Both the position numbers and the translations under genes were made by a program. The notes beneath the pieces were generated by a model. The model worked only from the letters and a program-made list of their open reading frames with translations. It searched no databases and had not been told where the DNA came from. 64,000 nt of DNA from assembly GCA_964560205.1 (NCBI GenBank), contig CAZLKT010000001.1, forward strand, positions 1 to 64,000. Direction: 5' to 3'. This DNA is from CAZLKT01 sp964560205. GTDB lineage: Bacteria; Pseudomonadota; Alphaproteobacteria; Holosporales; Holosporaceae. Below are positions 33,910-42,137 of the stretch, in pieces (position 1 is the first letter of the stretch; every line of letters starts with the position of its first letter).

Positions 33910-36504
33910 TTAAATGCAATAACTCATCTCCTCTCTTTCTTTACCATTACCCTTCCCTGATGCTACTTGCTTTACTCCTGGTTTATCGTCGTCTTTCACC
34001 TTCAAGGGATTGGGATCACTAAACCCACCGAGCCCCATCAATTCTTCTTTTGATCTTTCACCACTCTCTACCATCTCCGCTACTGGTTTGTCTTCTTCTT
34101 GCTTTACTCCTCCTTGGTTTATGATCTTTCCCCCCTCTACCGCCGGACCCTCTTCTTGTTCTACCACCACATCCTCATCTTGGAAACCCTCTAGACTCTT
34201 TTGTTCAAATAAAGACTGAACCTTGGGGAGCAACATCTCCGCTCCTGGTTTTTTGCCTTCTTCTTGCTTTACTCCTCCTTGGTTTATGATCTTTCCCCCC
34301 TCCCCTAGGTTCTCTTCTTGTGCTACCACCTGATCCTCATCTTTGAAAATACCTCGTTCGTCTTCTTCAAATAAAGTTGCCAGATAATAGTCTGGATCTG
34401 ACAGCTGTGACTTCTCTTTCTTCTCTCCCTTTGGATACTTTTTCTTATACCATTCCCTATTCTCTTTCAACCGTTGCTCTCGCAATTCTTTCTTCTCTTT
34501 CAACCGTTGCTCTCGCAATTCTTTCTGCTCTTGCTGCTTTTGCCGCCTTTCCTCTTGCTGCTTTTGCCCCTTAGGATCATAGTATTCGTCTTCAACATCA
34601 GAGTCCTTCCAGTGCTGATCTTTCTTCTCTATCCGCCACTTCACATGGTCCAATTCCTGCCTCTTCTCTTCAAATCGTGCGCTTATTTTGTGTCCATATT
34701 TTAATAATAAGGCCAGCGTTGCTACTGTTCCTCCTATCACCATATCAAAATTAGACACCTGCTTCCCATCAAAGAATAGCTTATGACCTAATATACCGCC
34801 CAGAGCCGCCTCCATCTTCCAGTTCTTCACTAATGAGAGGACGGGGGAGGGGAGGAAACGTGAAAAAAGAGAGCCCTTCATATCAGCTCTCTTCCCCAGT
34901 AGCTGCTCATACGGAGGTTGATACAAAGATTCATATGAAACGTTTGGATCGCCCTGCCTCTGCTCTACTTCTACACCACTACCCCCCTCTGGCACTTCTT
35001 GCTCTACTTCTGCACCACTACCCCCTGGCACTTCTTGCTCTACTTCTTCATTGAAGGGCTTGTAAACAACACCCGCCTCTTCTATTTCTTGTCTTTCAAC
35101 ATTTTTTTCTAAAAATTCCTCATGCAATTCTTCTATACCACTACTACCCTTCCCTGGCGCTCCTTCCTCTACTTCTTGTTCGTTTACGACGCCTTCTACC
35201 ACCCCTTCTTGTTTTAGCGCAATCTCCTTATATAGGAAATCCTCTAAATCACTTTGATAGAAAGCAGCAGCATCATTATTAAGCTTAAGTTGAAGTAGTT
35301 CATCAGGTAACTTCTGCTTACTGTAGGCATGTAGCATCGCCACCACTCTAAAAAGTGGAGATAGCCGATCTGGCTTCTCTTTCAGATCTGGCTTCTCTTT
35401 CAGATCTGGCTTCTCTTTCAGCTCTGGTTTCTCTTTCAGCTCTGGCTCCTCTTTCAGCTCTGGCTCCTCTTTCAGCTCTGGCTTCTCTTTCAGCTCTGGC
35501 TTCTCTTTCAGCTCTGGCTTCTCTTTCAGCTCCTCCTTCTTCTCACCCCGCAGCCCCACGTTCTGCTCTTCTTTCTCACCGTTAAAAGAACCCATGCCCA
35601 CAAACATGTCATCTTCCATTATATTACCAAAGTCTATTCCTAGAAAGGAGAATGGTCTTGCCACTCCCCAGTTTACCCACTCAAAGATACTAGAAAACAA
35701 GCTCTTCACAGGAACAACCTGCTGCTGATGAGCATTATCATCCTTCTTCTCACCCCTCACTTTTTTTAGAGCATATACTGTTGATAGGATTATCGCGGTG
35801 GCTGCTACTCCTCCTAGGGCTAGTGTATATGTACTATTCCCTGTAAACCTGTTCAGATAGTTAACAAAATCAGCTACATATCCATCTGTCCCGTTCGAAA
35901 CAGGTAACTGTCCATTAGTCGTCCCTTCTGTGCCCACATCGATCCCTTGCTCAACAGATTTCTGTCCATCAGTATTGTCTTCCATCATATGAGTATATGG
36001 AAACGCTGTACTTTGCTTTTCCCCAGATACATCTTCTGGTACTTGGTTTTGGCTTTGGCTTTGGTTTTCCCCAGGTACTTCGTTTTGGCTTTGGCTTTGG
36101 CCTCTGCCTTGCTCTTCTTCTTTATTGCCCCTTTCAAGCTGTTGAGGTACAAGAAGGTTTTTCAATACTAAACCACCACCACCCAGAACTAAACCAGCAG
36201 TCACCGGTACGCCTGGCGCCTCCATCCCTAATAATGAGGAGACAAGGGAAGGAGGAGGGGACGTCACAGCTCTTTTTATGTCTCCCTTCACATGCTTCGC
36301 TGTTTTGCCAGTTTTCTCCTTACTCCTGCTCCGTGAAGCCCTATTCTTGGTGCCCTGTTTTCCTCCTTTTACTTGTTTTTGAGGAGTTTGTTTCAGAGGT
36401 TTTTTGGTATGGTTATCTCTTCCTCCTGCCGACTGCGCCCTTTCTGCATTCGTGCATATAAAAAAAAGTAAAAAAACAATGGAAGTTTTTCGAATACAAG
36501 ACAT
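33910..36504 (-). CDS. Large secreted repeat-rich protein, candidate surface protein or effector
   Basis: The 864-residue product starts with a Sec signal peptide (KTSIVFLLFFICTNAERAQSA) and a long basic stretch. Three Gly/Ala-rich hydrophobic segments follow: VTAGLVLGGGGLVL (about 103-116), LALGGVAATAIILSTVY (about 225-241) and VIGGTVATLALLL (about 588-600). Between them are low-complexity repeats: SQSQNQVP-type units, nine ELKEKP hexapeptides (about 326-379), EVEQEVP units, KELREQRLKE heptad-like units, and KIINQGGVKQEE present twice. I know no family with this plan. Repeats and a signal peptide suggest a surface or secreted protein, perhaps one inserting into a membrane. Composition is unlike the neighbouring genes. 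It has its own strong promoter and lies next to two TPR-secretin genes. Confidence 0.75.
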   Translation of the reverse strand: MSCIRKTSIVFLLFFICTNAERAQSAGGRDNHTKKPLKQTPQKQVKGGKQGTKNRASRSRSKEKTGKTAKHVKGDIKRAVTSPPPSLVSSLLGMEAPGVPVTAGLVLGGGGLVLKNLLVPQQLERGNKEEEQGRGQSQSQNEVPGENQSQSQNQVPEDVSGEKQSTAFPYTHMMEDNTDGQKSVEQGIDVGTEGTTNGQLPVSNGTDGYVADFVNYLNRFTGNSTYTLALGGVAATAIILSTVYALKKVRGEKKDDNAHQQQVVPVKSLFSSIFEWVNWGVARPFSFLGIDFGNIMEDDMFVGMGSFNGEKEEQNVGLRGEKKEELKEKPELKEKPELKEKPELKEEPELKEEPELKEKPELKEKPDLKEKPDLKEKPDRLSPLFRVVAMLHAYSKQKLPDELLQLKLNNDAAAFYQSDLEDFLYKEIALKQEGVVEGVVNEQEVEEGAPGKGSSGIEELHEEFLEKNVERQEIEEAGVVYKPFNEEVEQEVPGGSGAEVEQEVPEGGSGVEVEQRQGDPNVSYESLYQPPYEQLLGKRADMKGSLFSRFLPSPVLSLVKNWKMEAALGGILGHKLFFDGKQVSNFDMVIGGTVATLALLLKYGHKISARFEEKRQELDHVKWRIEKKDQHWKDSDVEDEYYDPKGQKQQEERRQKQQEQKELREQRLKEKKELREQRLKENREWYKKKYPKGEKKEKSQLSDPDYYLATLFEEDERGIFKDEDQVVAQEENLGEGGKIINQGGVKQEEGKKPGAEMLLPKVQSLFEQKSLEGFQDEDVVVEQEEGPAVEGGKIINQGGVKQEEDKPVAEMVESGERSKEELMGLGGFSDPNPLKVKDDDKPGVKQVASGKGNGKEREEMSYCI
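35367..35528 (-). repeat. Nine 18-bp tandem repeats (ELKEKP hexapeptide)
   Basis: Nine consecutive 18-base units, the plus-strand reading being variants of GATCTGGCTTCTCTTTCA and GCTCTGGCTTCTCTTTCA. They encode ELKEKP, ELKEEP or DLKEKP. Unit variants cluster (three D-type at one end, two EEP in the middle), a pattern expected from slippage or unequal crossing-over. Copy number is likely to vary between strains. Confidence 0.92.
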
Positions 36505-36541
36505 AAGCCCTAACCTTTCAAATTAAAAATACCTGATATTC

Positions 36542-36570
36542 ATTCTATATGTTTAAACCATCAAAGTCAA
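36542..36570 (-). promoter_or_regulatory. Promoter of the large repeat protein
   Basis: On the minus strand TTGACT (36570-36565), exactly 17 bases, TAGAAT (36547-36542), about 38 bases before the ATG at 36504. It shows that the repeat protein can be expressed separately from the TPR-secretin genes upstream. Confidence 0.7.
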
Positions 36571-36720
36571 TAGTAAAAATATATTATTTTTATTTAATAT
36601 TATATTAATAAAAAAAACTGATGGAATAAGTTGCAAAGATCATGAAAAAAAATGCACACAACGAAATGAATAACATGCTTTTTGGTCTTTATGGTGGTTT
36701 TGCTGATGGAGATGGGAGAT

Positions 36721-36856
36721 TCACACCACAGCAATAACAATGGCTAAGGCTGCTGCACCCACCATCCAGTTTTCTTTTAAAAAGAAAGGAAGGGCGTTAC
36801 AGGTCTGTTTGTATCTCCACCTGTCACATGTTTCGCTGTTTTGTCAGTTTTCCCAT
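36721..36856 (-). pseudogene. Frameshifted 45-codon relative of the large repeat protein
   Basis: In the minus strand, 14 bases after the TPR-secretin stop, GGGGAG is followed by ATG at 36856. Translation breaks after three codons. Adding one A to the A-run and one T to the later T-run restores a single 45-residue frame: MGKTDKTAKHVTGGDTNRPV, then TPFLSFLKENWMVGAAALAI and VIAVV, then TGA. The first half matches KTGKTAKHVKGDIKRAVT near the N terminus of the 864-residue protein. The second half is a Gly/Ala-rich hydrophobic segment like those in that protein. It has lost its signal peptide. Either it is decayed or both homopolymers were misread. Confidence 0.65.
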
Positions 36857-36870
36857 TTTACACACTCCCC

Positions 36871-38733
36871 TCAGAAATAAAGGAATGCCCTCATCTGATC
36901 AAAGCGCTCCTTCAAGGAGGTCGTGTTACCATAGAACGGCTTGTAGAGGTCTCCAGAACGAAAATTCATAAAGAGATCAGAGCTGCCAACATACTTCATA
37001 ATATAATACAGATTAGAATACTCCCCTAGGGAGAGAAGACCGTGGCCTTGTAATTTCTTTCCAATGCTCGATAGGGATTTTTTTTTCGCAAAAACGCTCT
37101 GGTCAGTTCCTCGCCGTGGAGTCATGAGAAATAAGACGCTCCGACGATCTTGCAGGGTGGACTCCTCTGCAAAAAAGTACTGTAAAAATGGAATATCCCC
37201 AAGCAGTGGCACCTTTTTCTTAGATGTTGCACGCCAGGTGGAGTTAAGACCACCAATAACCATGGTTTGTCCAAATTTTGCCCTCACCGTATTTGACACG
37301 TTGGCTCGTGTAATGGCTATCATTTGGTCATTGATACCTATATTCATATTAGGCTCTTCAATAAAACGACTTCCTGTTACCATGATTTCTATGGTGACAT
37401 AATCCCCATCAATTTCCAATGGAGTGATTTCCACCTTTGATCCTGTATCCATATCAATAATACCTGATCCACTGGACCCAGAAGACGTTCCAATGTAGTT
37501 TCTTCCACTATAGAAGCTTGCTGTTTTACCAAGAACAGTGAAAACCGATGGACGATCAATCACCTCTATGCGTCTTTTCTGCACATTGGCAATGTTCAAA
37601 TTGTATGCCATCACCACAGGAGTAATGGCAAAATTAAAAGCCTGAGTCCAACCTTTGGTGATCTCCTCATTGGCAGAAGTTATGGTTCTTGTGAGTGCTA
37701 CCAAAGGGTTTGTTCCCCCCAATGTCACTGCCAGTTTTTCCAAAATATTGTTTCCTTTTTGTGTCATCTCCTCCTCAGAAACATGCAACGTGCAGAAATC
37801 AACACCAATGGAACACTCCTCTTCTGGAGATGGTCGTCTTTCTTGTGGAGGAGGAAAATCATGAGGAGGACGCGCCTGCGGTCGTTCTTGAGTTTCCATC
37901 TGTGGTTCTTGAATGGATTGTTCTTGCTCATGTACGTCTTCTTGAGAATCCAGAGATTCTGGCCCTTCTTCGTCATCATCTCCCTGGACCGGCCTTATGG
38001 AAGCATGATTATGGAACGTCCCCCAATCAGAGACCCTTTTTTGAAGCTGATCCACATCAGAGTACTCCTTGGGCACAAGATTTCTATACTTTTTCACATA
38101 ATTCCCTGCCTCCTGAGGTTTATTACATGCAGCATAAATCAGGGCAGCGGCTCGAACCTTTTTTGCATCCTCTGAGGAGAGTTTGAGGGACTGACGAATG
38201 GCTGCCGTGGCTGCAGGAAGATCCCCCACGTAATAAGACGCATAGGCCAACGCATAAAGTATCTCCGGATCATTGGAGCGAAGACAAAAAGCATCATAGA
38301 GATTTTTTTGGGCATCATGATATCGCCCCACACGAATTTCATGCATACCCAGAAGATATGATCCCACCCAATTTGATGGATCTGCAGTTTTTGCTGCTTG
38401 ATAAGCTACACCCGCTAACTCCGGACTGCTGTCATAACCATTCTGCGCCATGGTCTCATAGACAAGACCGTTGAGGATATGAAGTGTGGAGCTTTTCACA
38501 GAAGATTGCAAAGCAACATTAATGTACTGAGATGCTGCCCTCAGCTCACCATTGTCAATTTTGTCCCTCAGTGCATCCATGGAAAAATGGGGAGGCAAAT
38601 CACTATTTGCGCCATGTATCAAAGCAACTTTTTTTGATATCTCCTCATGCTGACTTCTTTTATCATGACATCCATAGAACAGACAAGAGAAACAAAGTAT
38701 AGGAAAAAGAGATATGTGTATATTTTTCATCAT
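36871..38733 (-). CDS. TPR-secretin fusion lipoprotein (second copy)
   Basis: The 620-residue protein has a lipoprotein-type signal peptide ending in GCHDK (Cys22), then TPR-like helical repeats (about 50-245), an acidic, Pro- and Gln-rich linker (about 250-315), and a secretin domain (about 320-555). Secretin hallmarks are VIDRPSVFTVLGKTASFYSG, GSKVEITPLEIDGDYVTIEI, AKFGQTMVIGGLN, VPLLGDIPFLQYFF and VLFLMTPR. This order is nearest CpaC/RcpA of Tad pili. No N0, N1 or BON domain is visible. The TPR half resembles TadD/PilF pilotins. A shared 65-residue tail ends in FLYF. GGAGGAGGAG precedes the paired ATGs at 38733/38730. It follows its paralogue by 15 bases. Role inferred: an outer-membrane pore for secretion or a pilus. 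Confidence 0.82.
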   Translation of the reverse strand: MMKNIHISLFPILCFSCLFYGCHDKRSQHEEISKKVALIHGANSDLPPHFSMDALRDKIDNGELRAASQYINVALQSSVKSSTLHILNGLVYETMAQNGYDSSPELAGVAYQAAKTADPSNWVGSYLLGMHEIRVGRYHDAQKNLYDAFCLRSNDPEILYALAYASYYVGDLPAATAAIRQSLKLSSEDAKKVRAAALIYAACNKPQEAGNYVKKYRNLVPKEYSDVDQLQKRVSDWGTFHNHASIRPVQGDDDEEGPESLDSQEDVHEQEQSIQEPQMETQERPQARPPHDFPPPQERRPSPEEECSIGVDFCTLHVSEEEMTQKGNNILEKLAVTLGGTNPLVALTRTITSANEEITKGWTQAFNFAITPVVMAYNLNIANVQKRRIEVIDRPSVFTVLGKTASFYSGRNYIGTSSGSSGSGIIDMDTGSKVEITPLEIDGDYVTIEIMVTGSRFIEEPNMNIGINDQMIAITRANVSNTVRAKFGQTMVIGGLNSTWRATSKKKVPLLGDIPFLQYFFAEESTLQDRRSVLFLMTPRRGTDQSVFAKKKSLSSIGKKLQGHGLLSLGEYSNLYYIMKYVGSSDLFMNFRSGDLYKPFYGNTTSLKERFDQMRAFLYF

Positions 38734-38748
38734 GCACTCCTCCTCCCA

Positions 38749-40560
38749 TTAAAAATAAAGAAACTTGGCAATTTGCTCTAATTTATCCTCCAAAGAGCCT
38801 CCTGTGGACCCCCAAAAAGGAGGAATCATATCCCCACTTCGAAAATTATGAAAGAGAGGATTTTCTTCTAGGTGTCGAAGAATAGTGTATACAGTGTGCC
38901 GTTCTCCTATGGACATAACACCATGATCTCTCAGTTTTTGCGCATTGGAGGACAGTGTGTACAGACTTTTTTTCTTTTTCTTTTTGTGAGACTCCCACCG
39001 TGGAGAAATAAGGAAAATGGTATTTCTTGTGTCGCTGTTCGTGGAATTGGATGCAAAAAAGTATTGTACAACAGGAAGATCCTTCAAAAGCGGAGTACCA
39101 TACTCATGTGCATGCTGAGCAACGGAGTTGATACCACCGATAAAAATCGTTTCACCAGATCTGGCCTTCACCGTGGTAGAAAGCTTTACTTTTCCTAAAC
39201 TTAAAAGTTGTGTTGTGATGCCTTTTATAACATCTGGCTCTTTCAAAAATGTACTGTCCTCAAGGGTAATGTTCAAGGTTAGTACATCATCCTCATCAAT
39301 AGAAACAGGTAAAATCTTCACATTGGTACCAGAACTTACAGACGCCACCGTTGATCCTGTAATACCTGCAGTGGCCCCAGTATACTGATCTCCTTCTAAA
39401 AAATGTGTTGGTGTGCCCAAAAGTGTGGTCACCGTAGGACGAGAAAGAAGCTCCACCGTATCCACATCCACATTGGCAATATTTAAGCTGTACGCTAAGT
39501 TCGAAGAGTTCGCGGAAAAAGCAAAATTTTGGGTCCATCCTCCCGTAATGGCCCCCCCTTTATTTTCTCTGTCTCGGCTAAGGTCCACATAAGGTAATGT
39601 GGTCTTCTCCCCGCCCATGGAAATTCTCAGGGAATCCAAAATATTCTGCCCCATGCTGGTAAAAGTTGTTTGTGTGGACGTCAGCAAATAACAATCAAAA
39701 GTGATCACCTGAGCATGCTTTCTTTGCTGATCATCTGGTGAGGGTAGCGGCTGTGGCTGGTCATCAGAGAACTCACCCTCCTCTCCCTGAACATTTTCAA
39801 AAAAAGCGGTATTGGTGTGAAGCCTTTTCCAATCCGCAATTCTTTCTTGCACCATGACCACATCTGCATCATTGCCTTTCATAGCACTTTTATACGCCAC
39901 AAAAGACGCTTCACTTTGAGTAAAATCCGAACATGCCGCTGATATAATGGCACATGCCCTATGAAAAAGAGCATTCTTCGGCTCCAACGCCACAGCTTTT
40001 TGAATGCTCTCACATGCCAAATGAAGATCCCTTACATAATAGGACGCACATGCTAAGGCATACAAAATTTCTGGTTTTTCTGGGCGAAGGATGAGAGCAT
40101 TAACCAAATAATCCTGTGCCTTCTGATATTGTTTTTTCTGAAGCGAATAGCATCCATATAAATAGGCATAAAGCCATTTAGAGGGATCAAGGGTACAAGC
40201 CGAACTGTACGCAACGCCTGCAAGCTCCTCACATGTTTCATCACCCCGTCGCGCTCTTTCTTCGTAAATAATGCCATTGATGACGTGTAAGGCTGGAAAA
40301 TTCACACTGATCTGGAGGGCCTGATTCACAATATGCGACGCCTCCTTCAAATTTCCCCTTCTTATAGACTCTTTTAACTTTTCTAAAGGAAAATATGTGG
40401 GAAGATCGAAGTGCTCTTTGGAAAGCCTTGTTAAGATGTCCCTCTTTTCAAAAAGTCCTTCTCCCCCCAAACTATTCGTAGAAGCAGACTCCTTGTCATG
40501 ACAAGCACATAGAAAAATACTACAGAGAGAAAGAACCTTGGCATAATCTTTATTTTTCAT
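38749..40560 (-). CDS. TPR-secretin fusion lipoprotein (first copy)
   Basis: The 603-residue paralogue of the next gene has the same layout: signal peptide with lipobox LCAC (Cys20) and CHDK after it, TPR-like repeats (about 55-245) with ILYALACASYYV and ANALILRPEKPE-like units, a short acidic/Pro linker, then the secretin domain with LLSRPTVTTLLGTPTHFLEG, NVKILPVSIDEDDVLTLNI, ARSGETIFIGGIN, TPLLKDLPVVQYFF and IFLISPRW. A lysine run follows, then the shared tail ending FLYF. The two copies are clearly diverged, more in the linker than in the secretin core. No assembly ATPase or inner-membrane pilus gene is in the window. Start ATG at 40560, weak ribosome-binding site. Confidence 0.82.
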   Translation of the reverse strand: MKNKDYAKVLSLCSIFLCACHDKESASTNSLGGEGLFEKRDILTRLSKEHFDLPTYFPLEKLKESIRRGNLKEASHIVNQALQISVNFPALHVINGIIYEERARRGDETCEELAGVAYSSACTLDPSKWLYAYLYGCYSLQKKQYQKAQDYLVNALILRPEKPEILYALACASYYVRDLHLACESIQKAVALEPKNALFHRACAIISAACSDFTQSEASFVAYKSAMKGNDADVVMVQERIADWKRLHTNTAFFENVQGEEGEFSDDQPQPLPSPDDQQRKHAQVITFDCYLLTSTQTTFTSMGQNILDSLRISMGGEKTTLPYVDLSRDRENKGGAITGGWTQNFAFSANSSNLAYSLNIANVDVDTVELLSRPTVTTLLGTPTHFLEGDQYTGATAGITGSTVASVSSGTNVKILPVSIDEDDVLTLNITLEDSTFLKEPDVIKGITTQLLSLGKVKLSTTVKARSGETIFIGGINSVAQHAHEYGTPLLKDLPVVQYFFASNSTNSDTRNTIFLISPRWESHKKKKKKSLYTLSSNAQKLRDHGVMSIGERHTVYTILRHLEENPLFHNFRSGDMIPPFWGSTGGSLEDKLEQIAKFLYF

Positions 40561-40587
40561 AGTGATGTCACTTAAAATCCTTTGCTA

Positions 40588-40616
40588 ACAATATATAAAA
40601 AAAAAATTAACGTCAA
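40588..40616 (-). promoter_or_regulatory. Promoter of the TPR-secretin pair
   Basis: On the minus strand TTGACG (40616-40611), then TATTGT at 17 bases (40593-40588) or TATATT at 15 bases (40595-40590), separated by a T-run. The predicted leader is about 25 bases. Confidence 0.5.
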
Positions 40617-40705
40617 TCCAATATGAATGTGGATTTTCGAGTAACAACATGATGGAATTTTGTCAATGGGAAGGAAAATTGTGGAAAGAAGGGAAAAAAG
40701 ATCAC

Positions 40706-40734
40706 TTGTAACGACAAAAGAAACGTGGTATGGT
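40706..40734 (+). promoter_or_regulatory. Possible rho promoter
   Basis: TTGTAA (40706-40711), 17 bases, TATGGT (40729-40734), about 75 bases before rho. It is divergent from the TPR-secretin promoter. The intervening 90 bases show nothing else. Confidence 0.4.
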
Positions 40735-40808
40735 TTGTCGTCCTTGTGATTTTTCCCACAGGTGTCGAAAATTCTTTCACAGTTACCTAGGATGGTTTTT
40801 GTTCCTTT

Positions 40809-42095
40809 ATGATGCGTTTCCATGAATTTAGAAAGCAATCACTGCAGGACCTGCTTGCTATAGCGCATACTCTTGCAGTGGATCAACCAGAGTCTTTGAA
40901 AAAACAAGACCTGAAACATGCGGTGTTGCGAAAAAAGGCAGAAAAAGATGAGTTCATCACTGCCGAGGGCGTGGTGGAAATTTTGCCAGATGGATTTGGC
41001 TTTCTCCGCTTTTCCTTCACAAACTATTTGCCGGGAGCAGATGACGTATATCTCTCCTTACAGCAAATTCGTTCCTTCCATTTAAAAACAGGAGATGTGG
41101 TTGAGGGCGTTATCCATGTCCCCCAAGATAATGGGCGATATTGCACCTTATCAAAGATTATAACCATTAACACACAACCTCCTGGATCAAACCATCATCG
41201 TGTCTCTTTTGATTCCCTCACGCCAATCTTTCCTGAAAAGAAGATTTGTTTTGAGATGGCACCAGCACATCAACCACAGGAAAAGGCCTTCTTACGAAAA
41301 GATCTCACATTGCGTGTCATTGATTTGGTGGCTCCCATTGGGTTTGGTCAACGAGCCCTTATTGTTGCCCCTCCACGCACAGGAAAAACCATTATTTTAC
41401 AATCCATCATTAAGGCAATTATGGCCAACCATCCGGAGGTGCATCTCATCGTTTTGCATATTGATGAACGTCCCGAGGAAGTCACGGAAATGGTACGATT
41501 GGTAAAGTGTGGTGAAGTGATAAGTTCCACCTTTGATGAGCCAGCCACACGTCATGTGCAGGTGGCAGAAATGGTCCTGGAAAAAGCAAAACGTTTGGTC
41601 GAGGCAAAAAAAGATGTGGTCATTGTGCTTGATTCCATCACCAGACTCGCCAGGGCCTACAATACGGTTATGCCATCTTCTGGAAAAGTACTGACGGGAG
41701 GCGTTGATGCCAATGCACTGCAAAAGCCCAAAAGGTTTTTTGGTGCTGCGCGTAATGTGGAAGAGGGAGGGTCGTTGACCATTATTGCAAGCGCTTTGGT
41801 AGAAACAGGGTCACGCATGGATGAAGTGATCTTTGAAGAATTTAAGGGCACAGGAAACTGTGAAATTATCCTTGATCGCAAACTTGCAGATCGAGGGATT
41901 TTCCCAGCCATTGATGCAACAAAATCAGGAACTCGCCGTGTGGAACTTTTGGTGGATCCCGCCATTATGATGAAACTTGTTGTGTTGCGGAGGGTGCTCA
42001 GCCCCATGGGCTCACAAGAAGGCATGGAGTTCCTTCTGGATAAACTCGCCCTCACAAAGAACAATGATGATTTTTTTCAAAACATGAATCGTTGA
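40809..42095 (+). CDS. rho: Transcription termination factor Rho
   Basis: Rho is the hexameric RNA helicase that ends transcription at C-rich sites. The 428-residue protein has a short N-terminal helical domain, the RNA-binding cold-shock-like domain ([26 protein letters not shown]), and the ATPase domain with Walker A APPRTGKT at about 187-194, [13 protein letters not shown], the Q-loop region [10 protein letters not shown], and the R-loop segment [13 protein letters not shown]. Two ATGs begin the frame (40809, 40812). Confidence 0.97.
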   Translation: MMRFHEFRKQSLQDLLAIAHTLAVDQPESLKKQDLKHAVLRKKAEKDEFITAEGVVEILPDGFGFLRFSFTNYLPGADDVYLSLQQIRSFHLKTGDVVEGVIHVPQDNGRYCTLSKIITINTQPPGSNHHRVSFDSLTPIFPEKKICFEMAPAHQPQEKAFLRKDLTLRVIDLVAPIGFGQRALIVAPPRTGKTIILQSIIKAIMANHPEVHLIVLHIDERPEEVTEMVRLVKCGEVISSTFDEPATRHVQVAEMVLEKAKRLVEAKKDVVIVLDSITRLARAYNTVMPSSGKVLTGGVDANALQKPKRFFGAARNVEEGGSLTIIASALVETGSRMDEVIFEEFKGTGNCEIILDRKLADRGIFPAIDATKSGTRRVELLVDPAIMMKLVVLRRVLSPMGSQEGMEFLLDKLALTKNNDDFFQNMNR

Positions 42096-42137
42096 GAGAT
42101 CCAGCATAGAGATGAATTCAGGAGATAGTCATAGGCG

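Larger units (their letters stand above)
36505..36870. other. Intergenic stretch with promoter and gene remnant
   Basis: About 365 bases between the second TPR-secretin gene and the repeat-protein gene. It holds, in transcription order on the minus strand, the frameshifted 45-codon remnant, an A+T-rich spacer (36571-36720) in which I see nothing more, and the promoter at 36542-36570. Confidence 0.6.

Noticed and set aside
35355..35585. A plus-strand frame with LASLSDLAS-type repeats
   Set aside because: It is only the reverse reading of the ELKEKP repeat array of the real minus-strand gene.
37695..38186. A 163-codon plus-strand frame opposite the second TPR-secretin
   Set aside because: No domain or ribosome-binding site. 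The minus strand has clear secretin and lipoprotein features.
33910..40560. A complete type II, type IV or Tad secretion locus
   Set aside because: Only secretin-like proteins are present. No ATPase, platform protein, prepilin or prepilin peptidase gene is in the window.
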